Assembly: GCF_052857255.1 (NCBI RefSeq)
Contig: NC_135505.1
Location: 41,439,864-41,503,863 of the forward strand
Length of the DNA: 64,000 nt
Source of the DNA: Amblyomma americanum
Taxonomy: Eukaryota; Arthropoda; Arachnida; Ixodida; Ixodidae
Reading direction: 5' to 3'
The position numbers and the translations under genes are program-made. Positions within the stretch are counted from its first letter, which is position 1; each line of letters opens with the position of its first letter. The notes beneath the pieces are model-generated. The model was not told the DNA's origin. It saw only the letters and a program-made list of their open reading frames with translations, and did not search any database. Positions 1 through 11,750 of this stretch are shown piece after piece.

Positions 1-790
1 CTTACAAAGTTACCTTCAACATTAAGTGAGTGTAATTTGCAATCAGCAGACAGCTAGCTATGCCTGTCAAGCCAAAAATACGGACTTGTTTCGGCTAAAA
101 CCAAATTTCAAAAAGTGAAATCAGCGATCTTTTATTTTTTTCCGGTTCAAACCAAAAAATCTAACCCCTAATACAACATACACGACGCGAAAGCCAATAG
201 TCAATATATTTATCTTGTTTTTGCGGATTTCGCTAAGGCAGCAGAGGCTGTAAATTGGTGTGATGCGCTTGTTTGCCAAGTGCCAAAACAGTATTCTCCG
301 TCCACGAGAACCAAACCAATGTGACCACATCCTTGGCTACAGCATGAATTCATTGTGTGGGTACAGAAAACAATTCGAGAAATCAGCACTAATCTTTTTT
401 TAATCATCCCCATTATATTAAAAAGAGAACTCCAGTCATTAATGCATCATCACCTTTTATTTATTTGGAGTCCATTACGGAAAAAGCCAGAAAAGAACAA
501 TTACCATATCGCGACGGTGCGCAGCAAACTCAAACATCAATGAAAGCAATTTCACAACTATAAATGATAAAAATTTGTTCTCTTTTTTCTTTTGAGGACG
601 AGACAGAGTTGGGGACCCTTGCCTTTGACGGTAATATCACTGTGAAGAGAAAATAAACTTCAATGCTCAGTTCGTGTTGCCTTGTATTCCCCACTTATCA
701 AGCAAGTGGACTCTCAATTTCACTTTTTGCAAGCAATACTGTGCGCAATAAACTAGTGGCTTTGAAATCAGACACGTTCATTTCTTCACT
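1..790. other. AT-rich intergenic DNA, no gene seen
   Basis: No coding similarity, RNA gene or repeat that I recognise. The short open frames have no family signature. A pyrimidine tract ending in TTTTAG at about 801-809 could be a splice acceptor for the relic that follows. Confidence 0.5.
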
Positions 791-3157
791 GTGCATTTTG
801 TTCTTTTAGATGGAGGTCATTACCTACAAGTTCACTCGGTGTCATCAGAGGACACTTCTCTATCTGCACTGCTGCGCCAATATTGCATATGGCATGGCAC
901 AGCAGGTGACTGCCTCTGCAACTTGGAGGGTTGCACGAAGACCTACAGGGTTTACAGCTCCTTTAGGAAGCATGTAATTCGGCATGGACACCTGCTTGCA
1001 TCAGGGAGCAGCAGTACTGCAGATCCCGAAAAATCCGCAGTTCACTGAACCACAATATTCAAGTCGAGGGCTTTCTATGGAACCAACTCAGCAGCCAGAT
1101 GACCAGGATGGCGTTGATAATGGTAGTGCGGCTGACCCAAAAGATCAGTGCATCAAGAGACTACCTTCTTTGCTGATAAAGTGGCAAGAAGGTAGACACT
1201 TACCGGAAAATACAGTTAATGAGATAACAAATGATGTGATTGATTTTACTACAGATTTCAAGGACATCTTGAGATCAGTTCACACTTCCAGACTAGATGT
1301 ACTGAACACCAGAAGAAGCACAGAGGACCGTTGAAAAGCCATGTACAATTTCGTGGCTTCTGAAATAATACACTGTTCAGATGAGGCATCAGAAACCTAT
1401 GAATATGTGCCTATCATGAAAACTGTAAAGGCTATAGCAGAAGTTTTCGCAACTTCATTGTGCAGACTGAAGCTTCAAGCTCAAACCTACTAGATCATGT
1501 TTCTGATCGAGCCTGCTCTAAGCAGCAAAGTGTATATAAAAATGCCAGCCATAAGAAGCTACTCTCTCTTCATGGTTACTTTGATGAGTTTAAAGTCTGT
1601 AATCCTCTAGGAAGTAAGCGTGGAAAAATAAAAATTTTTGCTATTTATTTCGCAGTTCTGGATACATCCCCGAAATTCTGCTCAGTTAAGTGAAAAGTAT
1701 CTCATTCTTGTTGCAAAAACGTCACCTGTGAAAAACATTCGGTCTCACAAAATTTTTGACCTCTCCTTACGGCCTTACAGCAGCTGGAACCAAATGGGAT
1801 GGAGCTGAATGAATATTTTGTGAAGGGCTCACTTTTATATATATCTGGAGACAACTTATCGAGTCACCAGATTGGCGGCTTTAGCGAGAGCTTTTCATCA
1901 GACAGTATTTGTCGATATTGCATGGCAACTAGAGGGGATATCAATAACAAATGACGAGGAGTGGAGTTTACTTCACCTAAAAAAGAAATGCACCACGCCA
2001 CAATGAGCTTAAGAAGACTCATTCCAATTTGTAAAAGATTTACGGAATCAACAATCCAAGATGCCTTAGTGCACTGGAATCACTTGATGTAACACAAAGT
2101 TTTCCTGTGGTGTCATGCACGACATGTATGAAGCTGTAATACCTTTCGTTATGAAAAACGTTAGTAGGCATTTTATAATCGGCAAAGTATTCACTCTCAA
2201 TAAGCAAAATAACAAGCTCAGATCATTTTCCTTCCAAGGAACCGACAGAAAACCAAGGTTGCCTTCTCTCTCAAACGAAACCGTGTTAGGAAATGCAACA
2301 ATGAAATGTTCTGCTTCCGAAAAGGTATGCTTTTTTTGTTTTTTTCTTTCAGAATTAGTGAGGCTGCACCAAAAAACAACGCAGCTTACATAGTGTACCT
2401 TGATCTACAGTTGGTGTTTGACATAGTTGTTGCACCACAGGTATGCAGCAGCACATTCGGCTATTTGAAGGTACAGATCGAGGACTTTTACTGCAGATTT
2501 AAGGAAACCTTTCCAAATGTAAACATAATTCCAAAAATTCTCTACTTTTTCCACTATTCTAGATTATTCTCTTTGTATGGCCTGATTTCCAAGCTGTCAT
2601 GCATGCGTTTTGAGGCAAAGCATCAGTTTTTCAAGTCTACAGCCAAAAATGCACGTAACTTCAGGAACATTTGTGGAACACTGAGTAAACTGCACCAAAT
2701 GCAAGTAATGTACACTCTTGCTCAGCCATAAGAGCCAATGGAAACTGTTGGTTGCCAAGAAGCAGAGCCTCACACATTGCCTGACCTTTTAAAGGACAGA
2801 CTTCAAGATGTGGGTTTAGCAGGAGAGGGTGTTTATTTTGTTTCTTCACTCACTATGTCCTCAAGAAAAATCGAAGTTGGCTGTGTAATACCCCTGCTCA
2901 TGCGTCTTGATGACCTTCCTCAATTTGCTGATATAAAACTGATAGCATTTTGTGACAGCAAGCTGTTTCTGTTTACTTGTGCCTTGAAAACAAAATACTT
3001 TGACGACCACTTTCATTATTTTGTGGTTGAAAACACAGGCCGTAATACCATAATTGAAGACGTGAAGCTTCTGGAAGAATATTTGAGCCACATTACTTGT
3101 AAAAAAAGGTATGTCATACGTAGGTATGCTTTCATTAATCAAAATGTCTGCGCCTGA
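791..3157 (+). pseudogene. Decayed C2H2-finger multicopy (transposon-like) protein gene
   Basis: Reads as pieces of one protein in changing frames. About 900-965 encodes a C2H2 finger (CNLEGC, then HVIRH). About 1080-1330 is a charged segment with LLIKWQEG. 1500-1690 carries SLHGYFDEFKVCNPLGSKRG. About 1823-1945 reads YISGDNLSSHQIGGF followed by RYCMATRG. 2115-2300 has MHDMYEAVIPFVMK. 2345-2730 has VAPQV, then CMRFEAKHQFFK and LSKLHQM. The order and motifs match a large multicopy family that I recall from ticks and fish, likely transposon-derived; I cannot name its class. At least four frame changes and several stops break it, so it is a relic. 2738-3157 stays open and may be the C-terminal region. 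Confidence 0.62.
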
Positions 3158-4867
3158 GATTTTATCTGTCTCACACTTATTCATGGCAGGGGTTTTTTAT
3201 GTATATGTATGCATGATTTCATTCTTTTTTTCGTTTCACCACATGAAGTAAGCTGTCTTGGAAAATAGGGGAGCCTAGTACTGACAAAAAGATATAAATA
3301 GTAGCAAAATGCATGAGAACTTACTCTTTCCTCTATTGGGCAGCTTATTCTTGGGTGTGTACCGAGATATTGCAACATTGTAAGCTAGCTGGGTGCCTCC
3401 GGTTAAAGTTATGAAAATTCGCTTCCTTCATAGCTTTGTGTCTTGGTTTGTTAAAGCATACTTTGCTATTTTGAATTTTTTTGGTGTACTTGTGTTGAAG
3501 CTATCATAAGCTTTAAGTTATGACATTATAGTTGCCATCTTTTTATTATAATCCGCTAATGACTATGTGCGTATCACACCATGTGTTTTTGTTTTCTCAT
3601 TTTTCACCATTTACACTTTTTCTGTTACAAGCATTCATTTATGGCTTTACTGCTGCCATTTTTTTGTAACTTATTCGTGCAGGAGCTGCATACCAGGCTG
3701 TGTGCCTTTTTGTCACTTTATATTTCGCAACTCTGATACCTGTCATGGAGTTCTACTCACTTTGCCAGTATTTTACGAAGTTCACCCTATGTGTTGCAAA
3801 TTCTTTTGTTAACTTTGACATTTTTCATTTTTTGTCATATTTTTCTAGTGTGTTGTTTATTTTGTCAGTGTATAATTGCACCATAAAATTAGTTGTGTTG
3901 TGTTGGATTTCATGGCACTTAATCAGCTAAGGCTACCATGAAAAAGGCTACTATGTAGTGAGGTGTCATGAAAGAAAGGAGGAGGGGGCAGTCAGGTTTT
4001 TGATAGGTGCGATTCCCTCTTGCACTGGTTCTTACAAAGGCAAAGTGAATTATATGAACGTAATGCAAAGGCAACCGTTTTATATACTTATTGACATGTG
4101 AGGTCGCAAAATACGGGCTGTATATATAAGAAAATTACCTCCTTGGTAGTGCCTGAAGAAAATGCTCAGCCAGTTTATTGAGGAGACAACGGCCCCCTTT
4201 AATCTAATTTTGTGATTCTCTATGCATCAGTCCAAGACGGGAGTCAGCCGGGCCGGTTGGTTCATGACAGAAAGAATTCAAAGCACTTTTTCACCTTGTC
4301 CCGTCTGTAGCGGTTTGAATTCTTTCTTTTTGCATCAGTAGTTTTACTGTACCATATCTGTTGCAGGCATTTCTTTTTTCTTCTTAGGCTTGACACCTTT
4401 CAGATATGGTCTGCTCTGCATTGTTTTATTTCGGTGACCTTGCCGAGTGTCTCTTAGGTGTTAGTTTTTTTGGCATCTCAATAAATCTTTAAGCTCTGTC
4501 GCGTTTCATGACGATAGGTTCAGTTACACTGCTTTGCTGTTTTTAAGTTACAAATCCTGTAATGAATGCTCGACCCTATACTGTTGCTTTTGGCTCTCCT
4601 TGCTGAAGCAAGCAGGTACTGCAGCTCTTGAAAGCTCTATCTTCTCCGGTTCACTTTTTGCCCTGTTTTCATCCGGTGAGTTCGCAATTATTTTTTGTAA
4701 ATTTTTTGTAAACTAACTTTTGAAAAAGTTTTTAAATACTTCAGTGTACGTTTATTTGAATATCTGAATACTCTTAGGTATACAGAAACAGCAATAATTT
4801 TACAATAGTAAAAATTTTAATGAAAGCCAATTAGAAGGTTGTAGGCTTAAAAGTTCCTGCGATGGAG
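3158..4867. other. Non-coding, AT-rich; no gene seen
   Basis: T-rich sequence with only low-complexity open frames. It contains one perfect short inverted repeat, listed separately. It may include the tail of the upstream relic or leader of the downstream Penelope-like element, but nothing shows this directly. Confidence 0.4.
4269..4327. repeat. Perfect 14-bp inverted repeat
   Basis: AGAAAGAATTCAAA at 4269-4282 is repeated in inverted orientation at 4314-4327 across a 31-base loop. It sits about 550 bp before the Penelope-like element. Elements of that group often have structured terminal repeats, but I cannot see the conserved core of a hammerhead ribozyme here, so its role is open. Confidence 0.6.
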
Positions 4868-6211
4868 AGGACGAGTTGATTCCTGTCAGACGCTGTCTTC
4901 AAGGAAATGACAATGTGAGATAAAACTTTATACAACAGCTGGGTCTTGACTCTTGTGTGTATGATCGATGTGGAAAAGACGCAGGAAAGCACAAAAGAAT
5001 TTCACTCAAGTGAAATTCAGCAGACTTTTCAGTTCTGTTTGTTAAACACCTATTCATTGTTCCAGGAGAACATATACAAACAGGTCCATGGTACGGCTAC
5101 TGGAGTATCAATTTCTGTCACCGCTGCGAACTTGACAATGGAGTCACTGGAGTCCCGCGCCCTTTCATGCTTCACGCCGCGCCCGAAAGTCTTTCTTCGT
5201 TATGTGGACGACTGTTTCTGCATAATCAAGAAATCGGCTGTGAGTACATTCCTTTCGTACCTGAACAGCATGAAGCCGGCCATACAGTTTACTACGGAAG
5301 AGGAAGTAGACAGCCGTCTGCCTTTTTTGGACGTTCTGGTGAAACGCGACGGCCCTGGAATATCATTCAGTGTATTCTGGAAGGACACACACACTGGCAT
5401 GTACCTCAACTTCTGTTCCGTACACCCGACCTGTCACAAGAAGTCGGTTGTAGCCTCCCTTGTCCGCCGATCGGAGAACCTCTGCTCTACGCTGGAAGAG
5501 AAAGCGACAGATCTGGACGCCGTTCGCCGCGACCTGATGGCTTCGGGCTATACCAGTTCTTTTATACGAAAATCCGAGAATTGCCTAGCTCCCCCGCCGC
5601 CACAGCAAACCCAGCGAGGGAAGAAGAAAAGGATTCCGATACCCTACGTCCCCGGGGTAAGTGAAAGTTTATCCCGCATATTCCAGTCGTACGAAGTCGA
5701 CGTCGCACATGTACCCACGCGGAAGCTGCGGCACGCGATGGTTGCACTGAAAGACAAGATAAAGAAGGAGAAGTTCACGGGCATCGTATATAGGGTTCCC
5801 TGCGCTGATTGTCAGCATGTCTATATCAATGAAACAGGTGATTTTCGGAAAAGAATGCAGCAGCACCCCAATGATGTCAAGAACAAGCGCGTGGCAACAA
5901 ACGCACCGGCTGATCATGCTATCTCCGAGTGCCATGACATCGACTGCGATGGCACGAAGATAATCGGAAAAGAAAAGAGCAAGACGACAAGGCTTTACCT
6001 AGAATGTTTTTATATTCAGACGACGGCAAACACGCTTAATCGCAACGAAGGCAATCAACCTCCGATATACTCTCGCTGCTTGCGTAATATCATGAAACCT
6101 ATATACCATACCTTCACTCCTGTCTTTCATTGTGAACAAGGCCCCCGTAAGCCGGGGCCGAGACGTGATCTTTTTAACGATTGGTCGGCGCTTGAAGATT
6201 TTCTGCCATGA
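4868..6211 (+). mobile_element. 5'-truncated Penelope-like retroelement
   Basis: A retroelement of the Penelope group, which codes for a reverse transcriptase joined to a GIY-YIG endonuclease. The open frame covers only the second half of the RT and the whole endonuclease. A VRRCLQGND-like stretch at about 4880 in another frame suggests that more of the RT lies just upstream but is frameshifted. The element abuts an antisense gypsy gag fragment at about 6215-6235, so one inserted next to or into the other. Confidence 0.8.
4946..6211 (+). CDS. Penelope-like RT (C-terminal half) plus GIY-YIG endonuclease
   Basis: 421 codons. KQVHGTATGVSISVTAANL (about residues 46-64) and LRYVDDCF carry RT motifs; YVDD is the catalytic site. 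LPFLDVLV follows, as in this RT family. The GIY-YIG module starts near residue 280: GIVY, then VYINETG (the usual YIG reads YIN), the catalytic Arg in FRKRMQQH, a His in DHAISECH, Glu in YLECFY and Asn in TLNRNEG. Only the YIG glycine is altered. Family members are usually 700-900 residues, so about half is missing at the N-terminus and the annotated start is only the first ATG in the open part. I infer a dead-on-arrival insertion with an unusually intact frame. Confidence 0.8.
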   Translation: MTLVCMIDVEKTQESTKEFHSSEIQQTFQFCLLNTYSLFQENIYKQVHGTATGVSISVTAANLTMESLESRALSCFTPRPKVFLRYVDDCFCIIKKSAVSTFLSYLNSMKPAIQFTTEEEVDSRLPFLDVLVKRDGPGISFSVFWKDTHTGMYLNFCSVHPTCHKKSVVASLVRRSENLCSTLEEKATDLDAVRRDLMASGYTSSFIRKSENCLAPPPPQQTQRGKKKRIPIPYVPGVSESLSRIFQSYEVDVAHVPTRKLRHAMVALKDKIKKEKFTGIVYRVPCADCQHVYINETGDFRKRMQQHPNDVKNKRVATNAPADHAISECHDIDCDGTKIIGKEKSKTTRLYLECFYIQTTANTLNRNEGNQPPIYSRCLRNIMKPIYHTFTPVFHCEQGPRKPGPRRDLFNDWSALEDFLP

Positions 6212-6214
6212 CCA

Positions 6215-6724
6215 TACCCGACCAGACGGGTTTCTGTCGAACCCTGGATTTCAAGTCCTCGATGAACATGGCGACGCTCTCGTTCGGCGGCTGCGACCTC
6301 GATTGCAAGGCGATTTCAGCCTTCTTTCTTCACTGGTGTTGAACGTGGCTGAGAGCTCTCGGCGAAAAACCTCCCAGTTAGTGAAGGAAGCTTCGTGGTT
6401 TTCATACCACGTCTTGGCCGAGTCCTGTAGTGCAAAGTAAACGTTTCGTATTTTGCGCTCGCCGTCCCACTCATTGAATCCCGCCCCACGGTCAAAGCTG
6501 GTCAACCAGTCTTCGACTTCCTCAAACCTCTCTCCGTAGAACGATGAGGGCGACCGAGGTGTGTGAAGGAGGAACGGTGGGGCATTCCCGGTATGCTGTC
6601 TTGTCTGGCAAGCCGTAGTGGACGTCATGGTCTTTGCCAATGTTGTGAGTTGGCCGAACTCCGGTTGTAGACCTCGCAGGCGGCGGCTCGCCTTGTGGAC
6701 TGGTTTGTAGCCACGCGTTGACAA
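6215..6724 (-). pseudogene. Ty3/gypsy gag N-terminal fragment
   Basis: On the minus strand, VEDWLTSFDR, then GFNEWD, FALQDSAKTWYENHEASFTNW and FRRELSATFN form the core of a retrotransposon Gag capsid domain like those at 31.1-31.6 kb and 53.0-53.6 kb here. A likely start is the Met at about 6628. After the ATFN segment the frame shifts; LQSRSQPPNESVAMFIEDL continues the Gag in another frame down to about 6230. No pol follows. It is therefore a 3'-truncated, frameshifted fragment. Confidence 0.75.
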
Positions 6725-6765
6725 CTGACGTCAAGGGTGTCCTCGAGGTCAGCGTACATGGGCCG

Positions 6766-6784
6766 ATATCCAGCAACTCCACCA
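6766..6784 (-). other. Possible primer-binding site of the gag fragment
   Basis: The plus strand ends in CAACTCCACCA, resembling the 3' end of a tRNA, so the minus strand gives a PBS beginning TGGTGGAG. It lies upstream of the antisense gag and 4 bases from TGTCACC at 6789, which would be the inner edge of a 5' LTR. The far LTR edge cannot be placed. Confidence 0.4.
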
Positions 6785-6789
6785 AATAT

Positions 6790-9700
6790 GTCACCTAGAA
6801 ACGGTTGGTGTACGCCGGGAAGGCTTACTTGATTGACTTATACTCGTAAGACGCTGTTGGGACGCGCAAGGAGCAGGCAGCACGACAGATGAAGACGACA
6901 AAACATCTACCCTCGAGATGGCTCAAGGCTTGCCAACTTCCAGGGAACACAGTTTTGCCGCGATTCGGCGCCGCTAGAAGAGCTAGTAGTGTGGCATTAT
7001 GCCATTTCTGCGCAGTTATTTATAACAAAACATGACATATGTGCGATATATGTAGTATGTACGTATGGAATTATAAACTACATGTTTTACACACCACTTC
7101 TTGAGTCTCCTTTAACAAATGGTCGAACTGGAAGCCGATGTGGAAGAGCTCGGCTGGCAAGACTAAAGATGAAAGAGTTTTCATATTGTGAACACATCCT
7201 GACACTGAGCAGAAGTGGAAATGCCCGGCAAGGTGAAACGTGGTTAACATAGAAAGGCGTGGTCTCTAATTCGACAAGACTTTACGATTGGAAGAGACTA
7301 ATAAGACGAAAGATGCGATTAGAACTTTCCAATGCCTGAAAGCCTTTAACTCTACATCATAGAACTGACAGAGTTGTATAGGTTAATCGATAAGCTTCAA
7401 GTATCTAACTCGCATAAGGACATTCAACATTCAAAGCATTGAGCAAGCTCTCAAGAGTCTAAGTAGCTTATAAGCGCAAAAACACAAAACTAGGAATTGG
7501 AGAAAATTGGATGCATGCAATAAGTGACAGAAGGGGCAATGTCATTAACAATGTGGATAACATAGTTATGAGGGCTGAGAAATTCTAGACAGATATACTT
7601 ATAAGCCAAAACTAATGGCGGCAATAATGACAGAAGCAGCCGTGTACAGGAAATGAGGATGTATATTTAATCAAACAGAAAGGGTTTAACCGTAATACTG
7701 ACGACTCTGAAACAGGTTCTTGTTATTATGCCCTCATTGTCATCGACAGGAATGGCCGTGGTGTGGTTTTGGTAATTCCAGTGAAACAGAAATCTTTAGA
7801 ACTGAGAATGGTATGGAGGATTATAAAAGCGCATGGTGAACACAACGAATCTTGTTCATGTGATTTTAGTTTCACAGGAATTGACTAGGATTATTTAACA
7901 ATTGGCAACAAACTGAAAAAGCAGCGAGTGACTGAGTTTACCACAGCGCACTACAGCCTTCTCCACCAGCAAACAAAGTTGTAACACCTAGCGCCGTTCT
8001 CGATAAACAAACCGAAAAGTACCAATATGAAAGAAAAACAGCACTGTTGCAAAAAATACGGCGCGAATATTGCACTGCAGAAAATCTCGGGCACGTCTTA
8101 CACTGAAGCTGATTGCAATTTATTATCCTTTTTCTGTGTCCAGTGCACATTACATAAAAAAGCTCACCATTGTTCGATGCACTGGAGAGCAGCCTGATAT
8201 CAAACCTGGAGCCAACGAGATTATCTATATTTTCCTCTACCGGAATAAATATTAGCTTTTTTGAATAATCCTTGTTCCTCGCTTGATTAAGCACGTGCGT
8301 CGTACTAAGTTTTTTCACATGACTTTAACGCGTATAGCAGGAGCGGTTCAGAGTAAGCAGTTTCCCGAATCGTCATGCTTGCACAATAAAGTTTCTTTTT
8401 TCTATTTCGTGTATTACCAACTGCGTGTATCAACAAGTGACATTGCAGCTACCTGCTTCACTGCTCCGCAGTGCCCTGACTAGAACTTGAAAAATGCCTC
8501 GATCAATCTGGGATTCGAGTGCGAGCAAACGCGTGGCAGTCCCGGCCTCCCGAATTAAAACACTGAAGTTCAGGAGTAATTAATATTTAATCCTCAGGTC
8601 AACAAAACAAAGCTGAGATAGATTGCAGCGCTTGACAAGAATGAGTTTGTGATATATGAAATAAGAAAACGCCCAAGTCTTTCATATGAGTGAGCAGCAC
8701 GATCGGTCTCAAGAAGGAAAAATGCATACTCCTAACCGACCTTCATGAGCACGACTGCGTAAACATCACTTAGCCCTGCTTCGCAACTCCACAAGTATTT
8801 TTACGGAGCACCCGCTTTCGCCTTGGATTGCCTATCGTTTATCGATGGGCTCCTTCGCCTCTTCTCTACCTCCCAATTCATATCATGCACCCGTAACATG
8901 ACTCAAATTGCCATCAAGAGTGGAAACTTCCCACACGCCCTTGCTTCGGTCGAAATGGGATCAAGGCATAGAAAAGTAACTAAAAGATTAGTTACTCCAC
9001 TATCTAACCCGGCCCACAATGCACTCCTTTATCGAAGACTTTCTTGAATACTCATCGCCTTCTCTGCGGAGTACGCGGTGGAAGTGGCGACCGCGAGCGT
9101 GTCTGCTCCACTTCGCTCCATGGGACATCGCCGCAGTTCATGATTTCTCGACTGACGCCCTTTGCCCAATATGATTTGAAAGTTTAAGGGGCCATGAGAG
9201 CCTATTTTCACGCATACCGTGCTTGTCGCCTTAAATTCCCAACCGGTTAAATTACAATTCTCTGAATTTTCAGCTGATCCTGTGCAGTAATTATTTTTCA
9301 AACGACTTTTTTTTCATTTCTTCTGCGTACTACATGCTGGTCTGGCAACCTCTGATCGCTGTCGTCAAGAGGGCATACACGCCCCGCGTCGTCTGCTGCA
9401 AGCTGTTGAGGTGCTTGCATGCACCCCGTAGACCGTCGTCACTCGAAAAGTTTTTTCTTCTAGCTTAGCGAAATAAAATGCAGTTTTCGTGTTCTCTTTT
9501 CGGAAGCCTTCAACTTAGTACGCGAGCTGAGTGATCCTTGCGAAAGTGGACTTCCTCTTGACGCCCGTTTTCCGATTGTTTAGGAAGCAAAAATCGATGG
9601 ACCCCTGCTTTATTATTTACGCTTAGAAGCATTCTATTCTTATGTTATGAGTGTGGTGTCTTTTGAGCAGTCAAGTGCTCCCGTATTTGAAAAGCGGCAC

Positions 9701-11252
9701 TTGCCGTCCATGCCTTCGCCGATGAGCGCCGTGAAAGCCGCGGCGTTTTCCAGCTAGGTATCTTGCAAGTTCTTGTGCGCTATTCATCGACTCGATAATT
9801 AAACTCAAATCCTGAAATGGGGGCGCTAGAGTAAACTTGAGGCACGAAAGGAGCAGTGAAAAGTGGCGAGTGTGACGACTTCCCCGCTGCAGGTACGCAT
9901 TTGTAGGTCGAACATATATACATTTCCTTCCAGAACCCTTTTGCAGGAACCAAGATGCTTGCAAAACCCTACGCGACTCGAATGCTTTGGACTGCCCGCA
10001 CTGATGAATAGTCGCCACCATCTAAATGAGTGCTTCAAAATAATAGTACAACATATATCATTTTGCTGTGCGTGCGCATTGTGCCCCAGGAGTGCGACGA
10101 TTACAACTCCACCCCAGCGCTGAGGTGTTGTTTAGATGGCTATGCGCAAAAAGTACTGCTCGTCTGCGTAGCATAAAATGCAAGGTGGGTTCTCCTTATC
10201 TTGAATATTACGTTCTCTTGCTCACAAATTGCACTTTTTACTCATTTACACACAATAATACCACTGCAATAAGCGCCGATGATGCTCTATCGCCTGCTTA
10301 GGAAACACTTCGTGTAGGATACCGGCGCTTCCTGCTAATGATATCTGTTTTCTCTTATGTTACCAAAATTGAATTCTCCATCGCTTTAGGTAAAAAATGT
10401 TCGGGCTTTACTTTAATTAATGAAAAGAACCAGATTTGCGGTCCACAGTCGGCGCCAACGGCTGCTGCCTGCTGCCATCTGCACATGCTATGCAGACCGG
10501 GTCACATATCGGTATATCCCCCTAATTGTACTCGCGTACTGCGATGAAGGCAGTCGTCGCTTTGAGGGCACTGTGGCCAAAACTACGCTCGACAGGTATG
10601 TGCAGGCGCTAAAACTTGCAAATTCGCTTCCCGCAATCGTACGCACGAACCCTGCGTACTCGCTAGGCCTCGTCACCAAAGGGGCCCGCGGTCCACCGTC
10701 GACCGAAATTAAAGAATGTGGTATAAGTTCCTCACTAATTAGTAAGAAAGTTTGACGATATGATATGTAGCTGCTCGTTTCGCTTTTTTCGATACGGATA
10801 AGGTACACAAGCGCAATTTTCCGACCGTCGCCTCACCGGGCGTGAAACTTTCGCTCGGCTGCACCACCGCAGGCAATGGCAGCGAGCGGCACCGTCGTGC
10901 GGTGTTTTGTACCCGAATCGCTCAATTGCCTCGGCGATAGGTTCTATACGAAGAAACGGAATGAAAGCACATCTTCGCTGGTTCACCCGCATCACGTATG
11001 TCTCCGTGCGTTACAATAGGCTTTAGAATTTTTATTTTTATAGAATATCACACCAGCTAGTCCCCCACCACACTCTGCCAGTTCCCACTAAGTTCAATCT
11101 GCACTACTGCGATACGCGGTCGTTGGTCGTGCTGGCGTCATCGTCGGTCTAGCTTGAGAGATCAGTGCGTCAGCGATGGCATTTTCATACCGACCAGCCA
11201 ACCGATCACCGTCCCATCGGCTTAGTGTATCCGGACACTATGCCTATACTGA
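6790..11252. other. 4.4 kb without a recognisable gene
   Basis: The first few hundred bases may be the remains of an LTR. About 7500-7600 (plus) reads SDRRGNVINNVDNIVMRAEKF, which resembles the linker before the RT domain of some LINEs, but stops surround it. The remainder shows AT-rich sequence, short open frames with no family signature, and no convincing RNA gene. GC content rises at 9.05-9.15 and 10.5-10.95 kb without any coding pattern. Confidence 0.45.
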
Positions 11253-11254
11253 AG

Positions 11255-11750
11255 ATTAACTTATCATCATCAGCAGCAGCAGCCTTACTACACCCACAGC
11301 AGGGCAAATGCCTCTCCCATGTCTCTACAATTAACCCTGTCCTTTGCCAGCTTCATCCACCCCTTGCCTGCAAACTTCTTAATCTCATCTGCCCGTCTAA
11401 CCATCTGCCGACCCCTGCTAGGCTTACTTTCTCTTGGAATCCACTCCGTCACCATTAAGGATCAGCGGTTGTCTTGCCTTCGCATTATATGCCCTGACGA
11501 AGCTCATTTCGTCCTCTTGATTTCGACTAGGATGTCATTAACCCGCGTTTGTTCTCTCACCCACTTTGCCCGCTTCCGGTCTCTTAACGTTACACCCATC
11601 ATTTTTCTTTCCATGGCTCGCTGCGTTGTCCTTAATTTAAGCTGAACTCTTTTCGTTAGCCTCCCCGTTTCTGCCCCGTAGGTGAGTACCGGTAAGATAA
11701 AGCTGTTGTACACTTTTCTCTTTGGGGAAACTGGTAAATTTCCCCTCATG
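11255..11750 (-). mobile_element. RTE/BovB-like LINE, 3' end fragment
   Basis: The minus strand from 11749 reads VYNSFILPVLTYGAETG, then LRTTQRAMERKMMGVTLRDRKR and REQTRVNDI, the conserved region after the RT in RTE-type LINEs. After residue about 80 the frame is broken, but WERHLPCC-like remnants continue to a (GAT)-type tail (plus strand ATCATCATC) at about 11258. It is 5'-truncated, the usual result of incomplete reverse transcription. Related 3' ends lie at 52128-52437 and 55252-55350 on the other strand. Confidence 0.8.

Noticed and set aside
7500..7600. LINE RT linker fragment
   Set aside because: About 25 suggestive residues between stops are not enough to call an element.
8490..8560. 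tRNA-like string on minus (CTCGAATCCC)
   Set aside because: B-box-like only; no A box at the right distance.
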